Shown: positions 34,301 through 43,190 of the stretch, piece by piece
Layout of the letters: each line of letters begins with the position of its first letter
How positions within the stretch are numbered: the first letter of the stretch is position 1
Source: Martinezella lusitana
GTDB lineage: Bacteria; Pseudomonadota; Alphaproteobacteria; Rhizobiales; Rhizobiaceae
Length of the DNA stretch: 64,000 nt
Direction: 5' to 3'
NCBI RefSeq assembly: GCF_900094565.1
Contig: NZ_FMAF01000007.1
Span: forward strand, 62,001 to 126,000
Translations under genes and position numbers: made by a program
The notes under the pieces: model-generated
Told to the model about the DNA's origin: nothing
What the model saw: the letters and a program-made list of their open reading frames with translations, nothing else
Databases searched by the model: none

Positions 34301-35164
34301 TCAGACCTTTCTGAAAACCGTGTTGGCGACCTGCTTCACCGGCAGGTTGAGCCCACTGATAGTTTCGGAATGACCGACATAGAGAAAGCCGCCCGGAACC
34401 AGCTTGTCGCAAAGCCGGGACAGCACCTTTTCCTGGGTCGGCTTGTCGAAATAGATCAGGACGTTGCGGCAGAAAACGATGTGAACCTTGTCGCCGATAT
34501 CATAGGCCCGATCCATGAGGTTGAGACGGCCGAAGCCGATTCTTGCGCGTAATGTCGGATGGATGCGCACTTCGCCGCGTTGCGGGTCGCGGGCCTCCAT
34601 CACATAGCGTTCGCGCCTTTGCGGATCGACCGGATCGACCATCGCGATCGGATAGACGCCCCTGCGGGCCGCCTTGAGGACATCTGTGGAAAGATCGGTG
34701 GCGAGAATGCTGTAGTCCGGCGCACCGTTGGCTTCGCGATAATCCTCTATCACCATGGCTATGGTGTAGGGCTCGGCTCCGATGGAGCAGGCTGCACTCC
34801 AGACGCGCAGCCGGCGGTGGCCGGCTGCCAGAAGCTCAGGCAAGGCGGAGCTTTCCAGATGCTCGAAATGCTTCGGCTCCCGGAAAAAATCGGTCTTGTT
34901 GGTCGTGACCGCATCGATGAGGTGTATGGCCTCGCGATCGATGCCGCCGCGCTTGAAGAGGTAGTCGCAATAGTCATCAAGATCGATGATGCCGGTTGCC
35001 CTCAACCGGCGCCTCAACCGCCCCTCCAGCATGGTGCGCTTGCCGGGTGGCATCTTGATGCCGCTATAGTCGTAAATGTAGCGGGCAAGCTGGTCGAAGT
35101 TCCGCCGGCTTAACCCGTTGTCACCGTAGTCTCTCAGATCCTGGGCTGGCACTTTAACTCTCAC
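34301..35164 (-). CDS. cheR: CheR, chemoreceptor methyltransferase
   Basis: A 287-residue methyltransferase using S-adenosylmethionine. The N-terminal helical domain contains VTTNKTDFFREPKHFE, the family signature. The SAM-binding core shows VWSAACSIGAEPYTIAMV, ILATDLSTDVLKAAR and VFCRNVLIYFD. GTG 35164 is the start, directly abutting the cheW stop. It adds methyl groups to receptor glutamates and works opposite CheB. Confidence 0.96.
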   Translation of the reverse strand: MRVKVPAQDLRDYGDNGLSRRNFDQLARYIYDYSGIKMPPGKRTMLEGRLRRRLRATGIIDLDDYCDYLFKRGGIDREAIHLIDAVTTNKTDFFREPKHFEHLESSALPELLAAGHRRLRVWSAACSIGAEPYTIAMVIEDYREANGAPDYSILATDLSTDVLKAARRGVYPIAMVDPVDPQRRERYVMEARDPQRGEVRIHPTLRARIGFGRLNLMDRAYDIGDKVHIVFCRNVLIYFDKPTQEKVLSRLCDKLVPGGFLYVGHSETISGLNLPVKQVANTVFRKV

Positions 35165-35674
35165 TCAAATGACGGCGGATCCGGCAACGGTCCGACCGGC
35201 GTCCGCGCTGACCAGCGAAACCGCGTCGGCCGGCGAAAAGAGTTTCGCCAGGTCGATGATGACAACGAATCCAGTTTCCCGGCGCACGACGCCCGCAATA
35301 TATTCGGACGGCCAACGCACCCCGATATCGGGGGCGCTTTCGACCGATTGATGTTTGAAGGACGTGACCTCGAAGACCCGGTCGGCAACGAGGCCGAGCG
35401 TTAGCGCCTTGTCGGCGATTTTCACATCGATGACGAGGATGCGGGTATGCGGGGTCTTTGTCGTTCTGGACATGCCAAGGCGCAGGCGCAGGTCGATGAC
35501 CGGTACGCCTTGGCCTCGCACGTCGCGCAGGCCGAGCAGATAGTCCGGCCCATGCGGAATGCGGAAGGCATCCTGATGATCCAGGATCTCTCTGACCACC
35601 TCGACGGGAACGGCAAAGCATTCGTCGTCGAGGCCGAAGGTCACATATTGGGCTTCTGAGTCGGGCACAGCCAT
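35165..35674 (-). CDS. cheW: CheW adaptor (second copy in operon order)
   Basis: A 169-residue CheW-domain protein. It begins VTFGLDDECFAVPVEVVREI and has the LGLRDVRGQGVPVIDLRLRL segment and FVVIIDLAKLFS near the end. It links receptors to the kinase CheA. The start codon abuts the mcp stop and has AAGGAGAG before it. The operon encodes two CheW proteins; this one lies between mcp and cheR. Confidence 0.94.
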   Translation of the reverse strand: MAVPDSEAQYVTFGLDDECFAVPVEVVREILDHQDAFRIPHGPDYLLGLRDVRGQGVPVIDLRLRLGMSRTTKTPHTRILVIDVKIADKALTLGLVADRVFEVTSFKHQSVESAPDIGVRWPSEYIAGVVRRETGFVVIIDLAKLFSPADAVSLVSADAGRTVAGSAVI

Positions 35675-37384
35675 TTACGCGCTCTCCTTGAATTCGGCAT
35701 CATCGGCGTCAGGCCCACCCATGGACATGTCGAGGGAGAAGCCCTTGAGGCGGGCCTGCTGTGCGGCGACGCTGTTGTCGGCGCGGGCAGCCGGTGCCTT
35801 GGCAATCGGGGCCTTGGCAGCAGACCTGGACTTTGCCGGGCTGATCGCCTGATGGACAGGATGGTGCGCGGCCTGGGCCTTGCGTGCATTCGCCTGATCG
35901 ACCTTGAAGAAGGCGATCGAGGCCTGCAGCTCCTCGGCCTGGGCGGCAAGCTCTTCGGAGGTTGCCGACATCTCTTCCGAAGCGCCGGCATTCTGCTGCG
36001 TTACCTTGTCGAGCTGCTGGATCGCTTCGTTGATCTGCGAGGCGCCGATATCCTGCTCGCGGCAGGCAGCCGAGATCTCGGCGACGAGTTCGGCCGTCTT
36101 GCGGATGTCGGGAACGAGACGCGAGAGCATTTCGCCGGCCTCGGTCGCGACCGTGACGGTTTCGCCCGAGAGGCTGGAGATTTCGGCGGCTGCGGCCTGG
36201 CTGCGTTCGGCAAGCTTGCGCACTTCGGAGGCGACGACGGCAAAGCCTCTGCCGTGCTCGCCGGCGCGGGCGGCTTCCACTGCCGCGTTGAGGGCGAGCA
36301 GGTCGGTCTGGCGCGCGATTTCCTGAACGATGGAAATCTTCTCGGCGATGGTGCGCATGGCGTTGACGGCGCGGTCGACGGCCTGGCCGCTGACCTCGGC
36401 ATCCCTGGCGGACTGGCGGGCGATCTTTTCCGTCTGGGCGGCATTGTCGGCGTTCTGCTTGATGTTGGCGGCCATCTCCTCCATCGAGGCCGAGGCCTCT
36501 TCGGCAGAGGAGGCCTGTTCGGTGGCACCCTGCGAGAGCTGCTCGGACCCGGCCGATAGCTGCTGGCTGCCCGATGATACGTTGTCGGAGGCAGACAGCG
36601 CATCGGCGACGACACCACGCAGCCGCTCGATCATCGCGTTGACATGGCCAAGAAGCTCGCCGATTTCATCCCTGGTGGTGATTTTGGCGAATTCCGTCAG
36701 ATCGCCCTCGGCAACCGTCTGAACCGTGTTGACGGCGCGGTTGATGCCCCTGTTGATCGAAAGAATAATCGCGATCGCCGAAACGAGCGCGATGATCGAT
36801 GCCGCAGATGCTATGGCGATCAGGATGGACCGTGCGTTTGCATAATCGTTTGCAGCATCCTGGTCGGCCTGCTTCAGCCGGGCGCGTTCGGTTTCGAATG
36901 TCTGGGCCAACACACTGTCGATCTTGGCGCTCGTTTCACGCGCCGCGGTGGACGAAACGTGAAGCGCCCCGGCGCTGTCGCCGGCAAGCATCATGCTGCG
37001 AATGCGGTCGTCGGCATCACGCCAATTGGCGCTAAGATCCTTGATCTGCGACCAGAGAGGCATGTCCTGATCGGTGGTATTGTCAAGGATCTTGGCGAAA
37101 TCGGCGTCAAAGGTCGTGCGTGCGGCATCGCTCTTTGCGATATAGTTCTTGGTCTCGTCGACCGAACCGGACGACAGCATGTTTTTCTGCTGCCTCAGCT
37201 GTTGGAGAACGGCGATATCCAGATTCTGGGCCAGCCGGAGACGTTCCGCGGGTCCTGACAGAGTATCGGACCAGTTATTGTTGACCTGGCCGAGGGTTGT
37301 GATGCTGTAGATGGCCGTGCCAACAAGCATGGCGATCACGACAGCAAAGGTTAGAAGCAGCTTGAGCTTTATCGTAAACCGCAT
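35675..37384 (-). CDS. Transmembrane methyl-accepting chemotaxis protein
   Basis: A 569-residue receptor. One membrane segment is at residues about 8-28 and the second at about 190-212, enclosing a periplasmic four-helix-type sensor domain. A HAMP linker follows ([20 protein letters not shown]), then the signalling coiled coil with the conserved tip [20 protein letters not shown] and [19 protein letters not shown]. The tail lacks a recognisable CheR-docking pentapeptide. It is the operon's own receptor; the ligand is unknown. Confidence 0.95.
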   Translation of the reverse strand: MRFTIKLKLLLTFAVVIAMLVGTAIYSITTLGQVNNNWSDTLSGPAERLRLAQNLDIAVLQQLRQQKNMLSSGSVDETKNYIAKSDAARTTFDADFAKILDNTTDQDMPLWSQIKDLSANWRDADDRIRSMMLAGDSAGALHVSSTAARETSAKIDSVLAQTFETERARLKQADQDAANDYANARSILIAIASAASIIALVSAIAIILSINRGINRAVNTVQTVAEGDLTEFAKITTRDEIGELLGHVNAMIERLRGVVADALSASDNVSSGSQQLSAGSEQLSQGATEQASSAEEASASMEEMAANIKQNADNAAQTEKIARQSARDAEVSGQAVDRAVNAMRTIAEKISIVQEIARQTDLLALNAAVEAARAGEHGRGFAVVASEVRKLAERSQAAAAEISSLSGETVTVATEAGEMLSRLVPDIRKTAELVAEISAACREQDIGASQINEAIQQLDKVTQQNAGASEEMSATSEELAAQAEELQASIAFFKVDQANARKAQAAHHPVHQAISPAKSRSAAKAPIAKAPAARADNSVAAQQARLKGFSLDMSMGGPDADDAEFKESA

Positions 37385-37408
37385 TTGTTAGCTTCCTTGT
37401 TCCACAAA

Positions 37409-37921
37409 TTATGCCGTTGCTCTGACCGCACTTGCCCGCTGCGAAGAGAAGATCGCCTGCAAGTTCGGGATGATGATGAATTCGCGTTCGCGCTTTACGA
37501 GGGCGTGGATGTAATCGGCGCGCCAGCGCATGCCGACGATGGGGGGCGGCTCGCTCGCGGATAGCGATAGCTGCGTGACTTCGTGAACCTTGTCGGTGCG
37601 GATGCCGATCAGCGTCGTCTCGCCGTCGAGCTCCAGCTCTGTCACCACGATGCGGCTGTCGATCGTGACATTGGCCGCTTCCATGCCGAAAGCGACACGA
37701 ATGTCGGCCAGCGGGATTACCTTGCCGCGGAAATTGATGACGCTGCCGACGAAGGGCAGACTGCCGGGAACGTTGGTTTCGGGCAGCAGGTCCAGAATTT
37801 CCTGTACGACGACCGCGTCGATGGCGAAGGTTTCGCCATTGAGGCTGAACGTCAGAACCGAAAGCTCTTCAGCGTCTTTCCAGACAGCGCGATAGTCGGA
37901 TTTCAAACCTGTCTCACTCAT
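37409..37921 (-). CDS. cheW: CheW adaptor (first copy in operon order)
   Basis: A 170-residue CheW-domain protein, with VLTFSLNGETFAIDAVVVQE, then SVINFRGKVIPLADIRVAFG and FIIIPNLQAIFS. It couples CheA to receptors. Its start overlaps the cheA stop by 4 bases (ATGA). It differs from the second CheW in the operon, so the pair is not a recent duplication. Confidence 0.94.
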   Translation of the reverse strand: MSETGLKSDYRAVWKDAEELSVLTFSLNGETFAIDAVVVQEILDLLPETNVPGSLPFVGSVINFRGKVIPLADIRVAFGMEAANVTIDSRIVVTELELDGETTLIGIRTDKVHEVTQLSLSASEPPPIVGMRWRADYIHALVKREREFIIIPNLQAIFSSQRASAVRATA

Positions 37922-39951
37922 CCTGCTGCCCGCAATTGCGCCTCCTGATGTTGTCCGGCTGCGATCAGATGCGCGACATCGAGGATCAGAGCCACGTTGC
38001 CGTCACCGAGGATGGTCGCGCCTGAGAAAGTCGAGACTTGGTCGTGGAGCTTCGACATCGATTTGATGACGGTCTGATGGTCGCCGATGATTTGATCGAC
38101 GACGAGGCCGACCTGCTCGCTGCCGGTCGAGATGACCACGACTTTTTGATAGGGGTCCGGCTCGGTGCCGGTGCGAAACAGTTCGCGCAGGCGAAGGAAG
38201 GGCACCAGCTTGTCGCGCAGCGAGATGAAGCTGCGGCCGCGCGACCGCAGATCCTGTTCTACCGAGAGCTCGAGGCATTCCTCGACAGCGGTAAGCGGGA
38301 TGACGTAGCGCCCATTGCCCACCCGCACGAGAAGCCCGTCGATGATGGCGAGCGTCAGCGGGATCCGCAATGCGATATCGGAACCCTTGCCGAATTCGCT
38401 CGTAATGTCGATCGACCCGCGCAGCGTCTCGATCGTCTTCTTGACCACGTCCATGCCGACGCCGCGGCCGGAGAGGTTGGTGACTTTCTCCGCCGTGGAA
38501 AAGCCGGGCTGAAAGATGAGCTGCAGCAGGTCCTTGTCCGAAAGCTGGGCGCCGGGCTGGATGAGCCCGTTGGCCTCGGCCTTCGCACGCACCTTCTGGC
38601 GATCGATGCCGCGACCGTCATCCCTGATGGAGATCACCACTTCACTGCCGGTCTGGTGCGCAGAGAGGATGACTCGCCCGGTCATGGGCTTGCCGGCTGC
38701 GGCACGATCGTCCGGGCCTTCCAGCCCATGATCGATGGAGTTGCGCACAAGGTGAACGAGCGGGTCGGCGAGGCGATCGATGACCGTCTTGTCGACTTCC
38801 GTGGTTTCACCCTCGGTGACAAGCTCGATATCCTTGCCGGTCTCGCGTGCGAGATCGTGGACCAGGCGGCGGAAGCGGCTGAAGAGGCTTGCGACCGGCA
38901 TCATGCGCAGGACCATCATCGTGTCCCGCAGCTCGCCGGCCAGACGCTCGATCTCTTCCGAGACCGAGCGAAGGCCGAGATCGGCGGCCGAATTTGCCAT
39001 CTGGCTAAGGCGTGACTGGGCAATCACCAGCTCGCCGACCCGGTCCATCATCTCGTCGAGACGCAATGCGGGAATGCGGACATTGTCCGCCTGCTTTTGC
39101 GACTTTGTATCGGCAGGCTGAACCTTGCCTGCCTCCGTCGGCGGGATTGCGGCTTTGGGTGGCTCGCTCGCCGGCGACTGTCGTGGGCTCAGGGCGGCGG
39201 GCGTGGGATTGGGTTGTTTTGGAGCCGAATGCTCCGTGAGCTCCATCGTCATCTCGTCCATCACGAAGATGAATACGTCTTCGATCTCGGAGCGCGGCTT
39301 TTCGGTTGTCAGATGAATCGTCCAACCGATGTGGAGATCGCGCGGATCGAGGTCTTGAAGCGGCGGAATGGCCCCGATATCAGCCTCAATCCGGCACTCC
39401 CCGAGCTCGCGCAACTCGTCCAGAAGACCGAGCGGATTGGTGCCGTTGGCCATGGAGTTGGCTGGGAGGCTGAATTTCAGCTGCCATGCCTTGGCCCCGC
39501 CGGCGATGGAGCCAGAGCTGATCGAGGTCGAGGCCGGCGGCGTGATAACGGGCGCTGCGGGCGCATTTTGCGGGGCAGTGGCGCCAACTGCATTACGCAG
39601 GTTCTCCAACAGAATGGAGCTCATGGCTTCATGATCGCCGTTCGGATTTTCCAAGAGCGCCTGCATGTGGCCCTGCGCGTCGAGAACGGCGGCCACCAGC
39701 TCCTTGGTGGCCGCAGCCTCGCCCCTGCGAACCCGGTCGAAGGCCGTTTCGCAATGATGGGTGAAGGCGGCCAGTTGATCGAAGCCGAACATGGAGCCCG
39801 ATCCTTTCAGGGTGTGAAGCCCCCTGAAGACCGCATCGATCTGAGCCCTGTCGCTCAAGTCGCGCATCAGATCGAGAAGTCCGGCCTCGATCAGTTCGAG
39901 CTGTTCGGCGGCCTCTGTCCTGAAGACGGCGATCGGATCGAGATCGTTCAT
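37918..39951 (-). CDS. cheA: CheA, chemotaxis histidine kinase
   Basis: A 677-residue kinase. The HPt domain carries the phosphorylated histidine H46 in FRGLHTLKGSGSMFGF. A proline-rich linker and docking region follow, then the dimerisation helices (IPALRLDEMMDRVGELVIAQ). The ATP domain has HLVRNSIDHGLE (N box), ISIRDDGRGID (G1) and LSGRGVGMDVVKKTI (G2). A CheW-like regulatory domain closes the protein. It phosphorylates CheY and CheB. It overlaps cheY and cheW by 4 bases each. Confidence 0.96.
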   Translation of the reverse strand: MNDLDPIAVFRTEAAEQLELIEAGLLDLMRDLSDRAQIDAVFRGLHTLKGSGSMFGFDQLAAFTHHCETAFDRVRRGEAAATKELVAAVLDAQGHMQALLENPNGDHEAMSSILLENLRNAVGATAPQNAPAAPVITPPASTSISSGSIAGGAKAWQLKFSLPANSMANGTNPLGLLDELRELGECRIEADIGAIPPLQDLDPRDLHIGWTIHLTTEKPRSEIEDVFIFVMDEMTMELTEHSAPKQPNPTPAALSPRQSPASEPPKAAIPPTEAGKVQPADTKSQKQADNVRIPALRLDEMMDRVGELVIAQSRLSQMANSAADLGLRSVSEEIERLAGELRDTMMVLRMMPVASLFSRFRRLVHDLARETGKDIELVTEGETTEVDKTVIDRLADPLVHLVRNSIDHGLEGPDDRAAAGKPMTGRVILSAHQTGSEVVISIRDDGRGIDRQKVRAKAEANGLIQPGAQLSDKDLLQLIFQPGFSTAEKVTNLSGRGVGMDVVKKTIETLRGSIDITSEFGKGSDIALRIPLTLAIIDGLLVRVGNGRYVIPLTAVEECLELSVEQDLRSRGRSFISLRDKLVPFLRLRELFRTGTEPDPYQKVVVISTGSEQVGLVVDQIIGDHQTVIKSMSKLHDQVSTFSGATILGDGNVALILDVAHLIAAGQHQEAQLRAAG

Positions 39952-40316
39952 CTGCCCAGCACCTTGCGCGCGATCTTGACGAGGGTATCGGGCTCGAAAG
40001 GCTTGGTCAGCCAGCCTGTCGCGCCGGCAGCCTTTGCCTGCTGTTTCAGGTCGCCGTCCGACTCGGTGGTCAGGAAGATCACCGGCGTTCCCATATAGGC
40101 CGGCAATTGCCGCAGGCCGCGGATCATGGTCAGCCCGTCCATATTGGGCATGTTGAGATCGGTGACGATCAGATCGAAATTGCCAGCCTTCAGCTTGTTG
40201 AGGCCGTCGGCGCCATCAACCGCTTCGGTGACCGAATATCCGGCGCCGGTGAGTGCAATGCGCGTGGTCAGCCGAATGCTGGCGGAATCATCGACGGTGA
40301 GAATATTGGCGCTCAT
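39948..40316 (-). CDS. cheY: CheY-type single-domain response regulator
   Basis: A 122-residue receiver with no output domain. Acidic residues D9-D10, phospho-acceptor D53 (LIVTDLNMPNMDG), threonine in VIFLTTESD, and lysine in GWLTKPF are all in place. ATG 40316 follows AAGGAAAAG. It would carry the signal from CheA to the flagellar motor or other output. Overlaps the STAS gene by 4 bases. Confidence 0.94.
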   Translation of the reverse strand: MSANILTVDDSASIRLTTRIALTGAGYSVTEAVDGADGLNKLKAGNFDLIVTDLNMPNMDGLTMIRGLRQLPAYMGTPVIFLTTESDGDLKQQAKAAGATGWLTKPFEPDTLVKIARKVLGR

Positions 40317-40639
40317 GCTGCTTTTCCTTCTAGCCAGAAACTGTCTTGTTGCCGGTCCCCGCAAAGGAGACCCGCGCGCTGCAGGACGGCCAGAAAATTG
40401 CCGTCTGCCGGCTTGTTCAAAGCGATCGTCACACCCGCCCGCTCGGCCGTGTGTCGGGCGGAAAGAAGTAGTTGCGGCAGGGTGAGATCGATGTCCGCGT
40501 TGCCATCTATGTCGATGATCAGGGACCGGCTAAGCGATGCCGATTCCTGAAGGTAGACCTGGATGATGTCCCTTGCGTTTGTGATCGTCTTGATGGTCAG
40601 TGGACCGCGAAGATGCAGTATTTCCATTTGTCCGCTCAT
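40313..40639 (-). CDS. STAS-domain protein of the che operon
   Basis: A 108-residue single-domain STAS protein like anti-sigma-factor antagonists, with strands ILHLRGPLTIKTI and LIIDIDGNADIDLTLPQLLL. The usual phosphorylatable serine/threonine after the central aspartate is not obvious (DIDLTLPQ). Small STAS proteins often accompany MCP-CheA operons of this layout, but their role is not firmly known. Overlaps cheY and the HD-GYP gene by 4 bases each. Confidence 0.82.
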   Translation of the reverse strand: MSGQMEILHLRGPLTIKTITNARDIIQVYLQESASLSRSLIIDIDGNADIDLTLPQLLLSARHTAERAGVTIALNKPADGNFLAVLQRAGLLCGDRQQDSFWLEGKAA

Positions 40640-41739
40640 GCCGAACCTCGGGATAGTTGAAATGTGGGCGCGGTTTTCGACGTCTGCTGCGGCGTCACGG
40701 GATCGCCGTCGGACAGCTGCAGCTCGAAAAGACCCTTTATATCCGCCCAGCGGCGGCAGAAGGCCGCGACACAGGCGGGATCGAAATGCGTTCCGCTGCT
40801 GTTGACAATCTCGCGGAACGCTTCCGCGATCGGCCAGGCGGGCTTGTAGGAGCGCTTGGAGCAGAGTGCGTCGAAGACGTCGGCTATGGCGACGATACGG
40901 GCCTCAAGCGGGATGGAGGATCCTGAGATTCCCTTGGGATATCCGGTCCCATCCCATTTCTCGTGGTGGCTTTCGGCAATCCTTTGGGCGGTCTGGATCA
41001 ATTCGCTTGAGCTGTCGTTCAATATCTCGCTGCCGAATTCGGCGTGCCGCTGCATTTGGCGGCGCTCCTCGGCGCTCAAGGGCCCGGGCTTTGAGAGGAT
41101 GGCGTCCGGCAAGCCGATCTTGCCGACATCGTGCAGGGCGCTGCCAAGAAAGATCATGCGGGATTGGCGTGCGCCCACACCAAGTTCCTCGGCGATCATC
41201 CGCGCGACGATGGCGACCCGGTCCAGATGGTCCGCCGTCTCGCCGTGGCGGGCGGCGATCGCCTTGGAGAGGCGCCAGATGATTTCCTCCTCGTGCCGCT
41301 CTACCGTCTTCATCGCTGCGTCGAAATCGCGCTGCAGGCTTGCCGCCTTGGCTGCGAGTGCCAGCCGCTCCTCTCCGATGCTGAGAATGTTGCGAACGCG
41401 TATCGTCAGCTCCGTCTCGTCGATCGGCTTGGTGAGGAATTCGGTGGCTCCTGCCTGCATCGCAGCCAGCTTGATGTCAGTCTCCTTGCGGGATGTGATC
41501 ATGATAGCGGGAACGTGGGCCGTAAGCGCATTCCTACGGACATGGGTGATTACTTCGATACCGTTCATGTCCGGCATCATATAGTCCACGAGAATGAGGT
41601 CGGGCGTTTGGTCATCAAGCCGCTTGAGAGCCTCTCTCGGCTGCAAGAACGACAGGACCTCGCTGCCGCTGATCGCTTCGACCGCTTGGCAAAGCTTGGC
41701 GACAACGGAAGGACTGTCGTCTATTACGAAGATGCGCAT
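40636..41739 (-). CDS. Response regulator with HD-GYP domain
   Basis: A 367-residue protein. The receiver domain (residues 1-120) has D7-D8 and phospho-site D52 (LILVDYMMPDMNG). The C-terminal HD-GYP domain (about 165-345) shows GSALHDVGKIGLPD, then HHEKWDGTGYPKG, the HHE and GYP motifs. HD-GYP enzymes degrade cyclic-di-GMP. As first gene of the che operon it could link chemosignalling to second-messenger levels. ATG 41739 is chosen (MRIFVIDD); the frame extends 10 codons upstream. Confidence 0.93.
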   Translation of the reverse strand: MRIFVIDDSPSVVAKLCQAVEAISGSEVLSFLQPREALKRLDDQTPDLILVDYMMPDMNGIEVITHVRRNALTAHVPAIMITSRKETDIKLAAMQAGATEFLTKPIDETELTIRVRNILSIGEERLALAAKAASLQRDFDAAMKTVERHEEEIIWRLSKAIAARHGETADHLDRVAIVARMIAEELGVGARQSRMIFLGSALHDVGKIGLPDAILSKPGPLSAEERRQMQRHAEFGSEILNDSSSELIQTAQRIAESHHEKWDGTGYPKGISGSSIPLEARIVAIADVFDALCSKRSYKPAWPIAEAFREIVNSSGTHFDPACVAAFCRRWADIKGLFELQLSDGDPVTPQQTSKTAPTFQLSRGSA

Positions 41740-41984
41740 AGTGACCCCGCTAAGCGTCCGCGTTGTCACGCGCGGATCCGCTCACGATTATCGGCTTGGA
41801 TGTTTGGATGACCTTTCGGATGAAAGGGCCGCGTCACAATGATTGTGAATCTTGGCTCAGGTAACGAAATCGTTAAATGGCTAACGGTGCGTTAAACTCG
41901 GCTTCAACCAGTGCGCGACTTTGCAATTAACTGCGATAAAGTGATAGCGTTGCGTTTTTCTGATATAAAATGCACGCTGGAGTA

Positions 41985-42947
41985 TCAGCGATGACGACCA
42001 GTGCGTGTTGAAGACGGCGAAACGCCGTATAGGGCGCGATAGCGCGCAGCAAAATATCCCATGTGACTGAAGCCCCAGCGAGCAGCAATATCGGATATGT
42101 TCTCGTCTGCATTGCCATGAAGCAGATCATGGTGGATTTGCTGCAACCGCAATCGCTGCACATAGCTCAAGGGGTTCATGCCCAGGTTCTGCCGAAAGGA
42201 CATCTGCAGTCCGCGGACGCTTTGTCCGGCGTTCCTTGCGATGTCAAGAACGGTGAACTCTTCCCCCAGGTGCGCCCGGATCCAATCCAGCGCCCGCTTC
42301 AAATTGCGAGGGCGCGCCGTCTGTGGCGCGGCTTTTGCCGCCGATCTCGGCCATGACTGCACGAAAGTGGCAACAATCGCCTCCTTGAAGAGGGAGGCAC
42401 CAAGCGGCGAGCCGGCAAAGAGATGATCGTCCGGCTCCAGAAGCAGGTCTGCCATTCGATAGAGCGTTCGCACACCTTTGTCGGCGATGTCGGCCATTCT
42501 GTCGAAACGTCCGAAGAACAACTCAGGATCTTCGTCCGTCACATCTATCAGCGGCAGGCAGAGCGCGCGTGGTATTGCAAGTGCGATCTTGCGGGCGTCG
42601 CGCGAGGCTCTGAGCCGTATGAAGCCGTGAGACAGCAACATGAACGTCGTTCCGGCCGTTGCCGTGAACTCCTGATCCTCCGTTTCAACCTGAAATGTGC
42701 CGCTCTCGACGAAGTGCAGTTCTATGCGGTCGCTGTGACGAAACAGATAACGGATTTCATAACCCGTTTCGGAAAATATCTTCCAAGCCGTCATCTTCCG
42801 AATCATCGCGAGCGTCACGTCGATGTGAAAATCCGATGCTTCCGATCCCCGGTTCAGGGAAACCGATATGTTGGTTGCCCTCAGGCTTTCCTGTAGCTCC
42901 GCAGGCTCGCAGGACGACCATGCATATTTGTCGACGGCAACATTCAT
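41985..42947 (-). CDS. AraC-family transcriptional regulator
   Basis: A 320-residue regulator. The C-terminal 100 residues carry two helix-turn-helix motifs (FTVLDIARNAGQSVRGLQMS and ISDIAARWGFSHMGYFAARY). The N-terminal part is a cupin-like sensing domain (VESGTFQVETEDQEFTATAG). It stands alone between the che operon and the receptor-like gene at 43191. Target genes are not evident. Confidence 0.9.
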   Translation of the reverse strand: MNVAVDKYAWSSCEPAELQESLRATNISVSLNRGSEASDFHIDVTLAMIRKMTAWKIFSETGYEIRYLFRHSDRIELHFVESGTFQVETEDQEFTATAGTTFMLLSHGFIRLRASRDARKIALAIPRALCLPLIDVTDEDPELFFGRFDRMADIADKGVRTLYRMADLLLEPDDHLFAGSPLGASLFKEAIVATFVQSWPRSAAKAAPQTARPRNLKRALDWIRAHLGEEFTVLDIARNAGQSVRGLQMSFRQNLGMNPLSYVQRLRLQQIHHDLLHGNADENISDIAARWGFSHMGYFAARYRALYGVSPSSTRTGRHR

Positions 42948-43190
42948 CTTCGTTCAATCAGCTTCGACGGGCTTGTTTGCGGGTAAATCGCAATCGGCAC
43001 CGATGGCCTGAAAAAGGTACTGGCGCTCTCGAGCGTAATGTCTACTCCCCGGGTCTTGCCCAAAGCTTTAGCGCTCTCAGTCCGAAAGCTGAGGTTGCTG
43101 ATCGGCCCATTTCACACGTCATGTTAACTCCGTATTTCTTTGTTCGCTTTAGTTTGCGGTAAGCGGTCTTAGGCGGAGTCCAAAAGAATT

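Noticed and set aside
33218..34552. Long plus-strand frame opposite cheB and cheR
   Set aside because: Antisense of two genes with intact catalytic motifs; composition is typical of a shadow frame.
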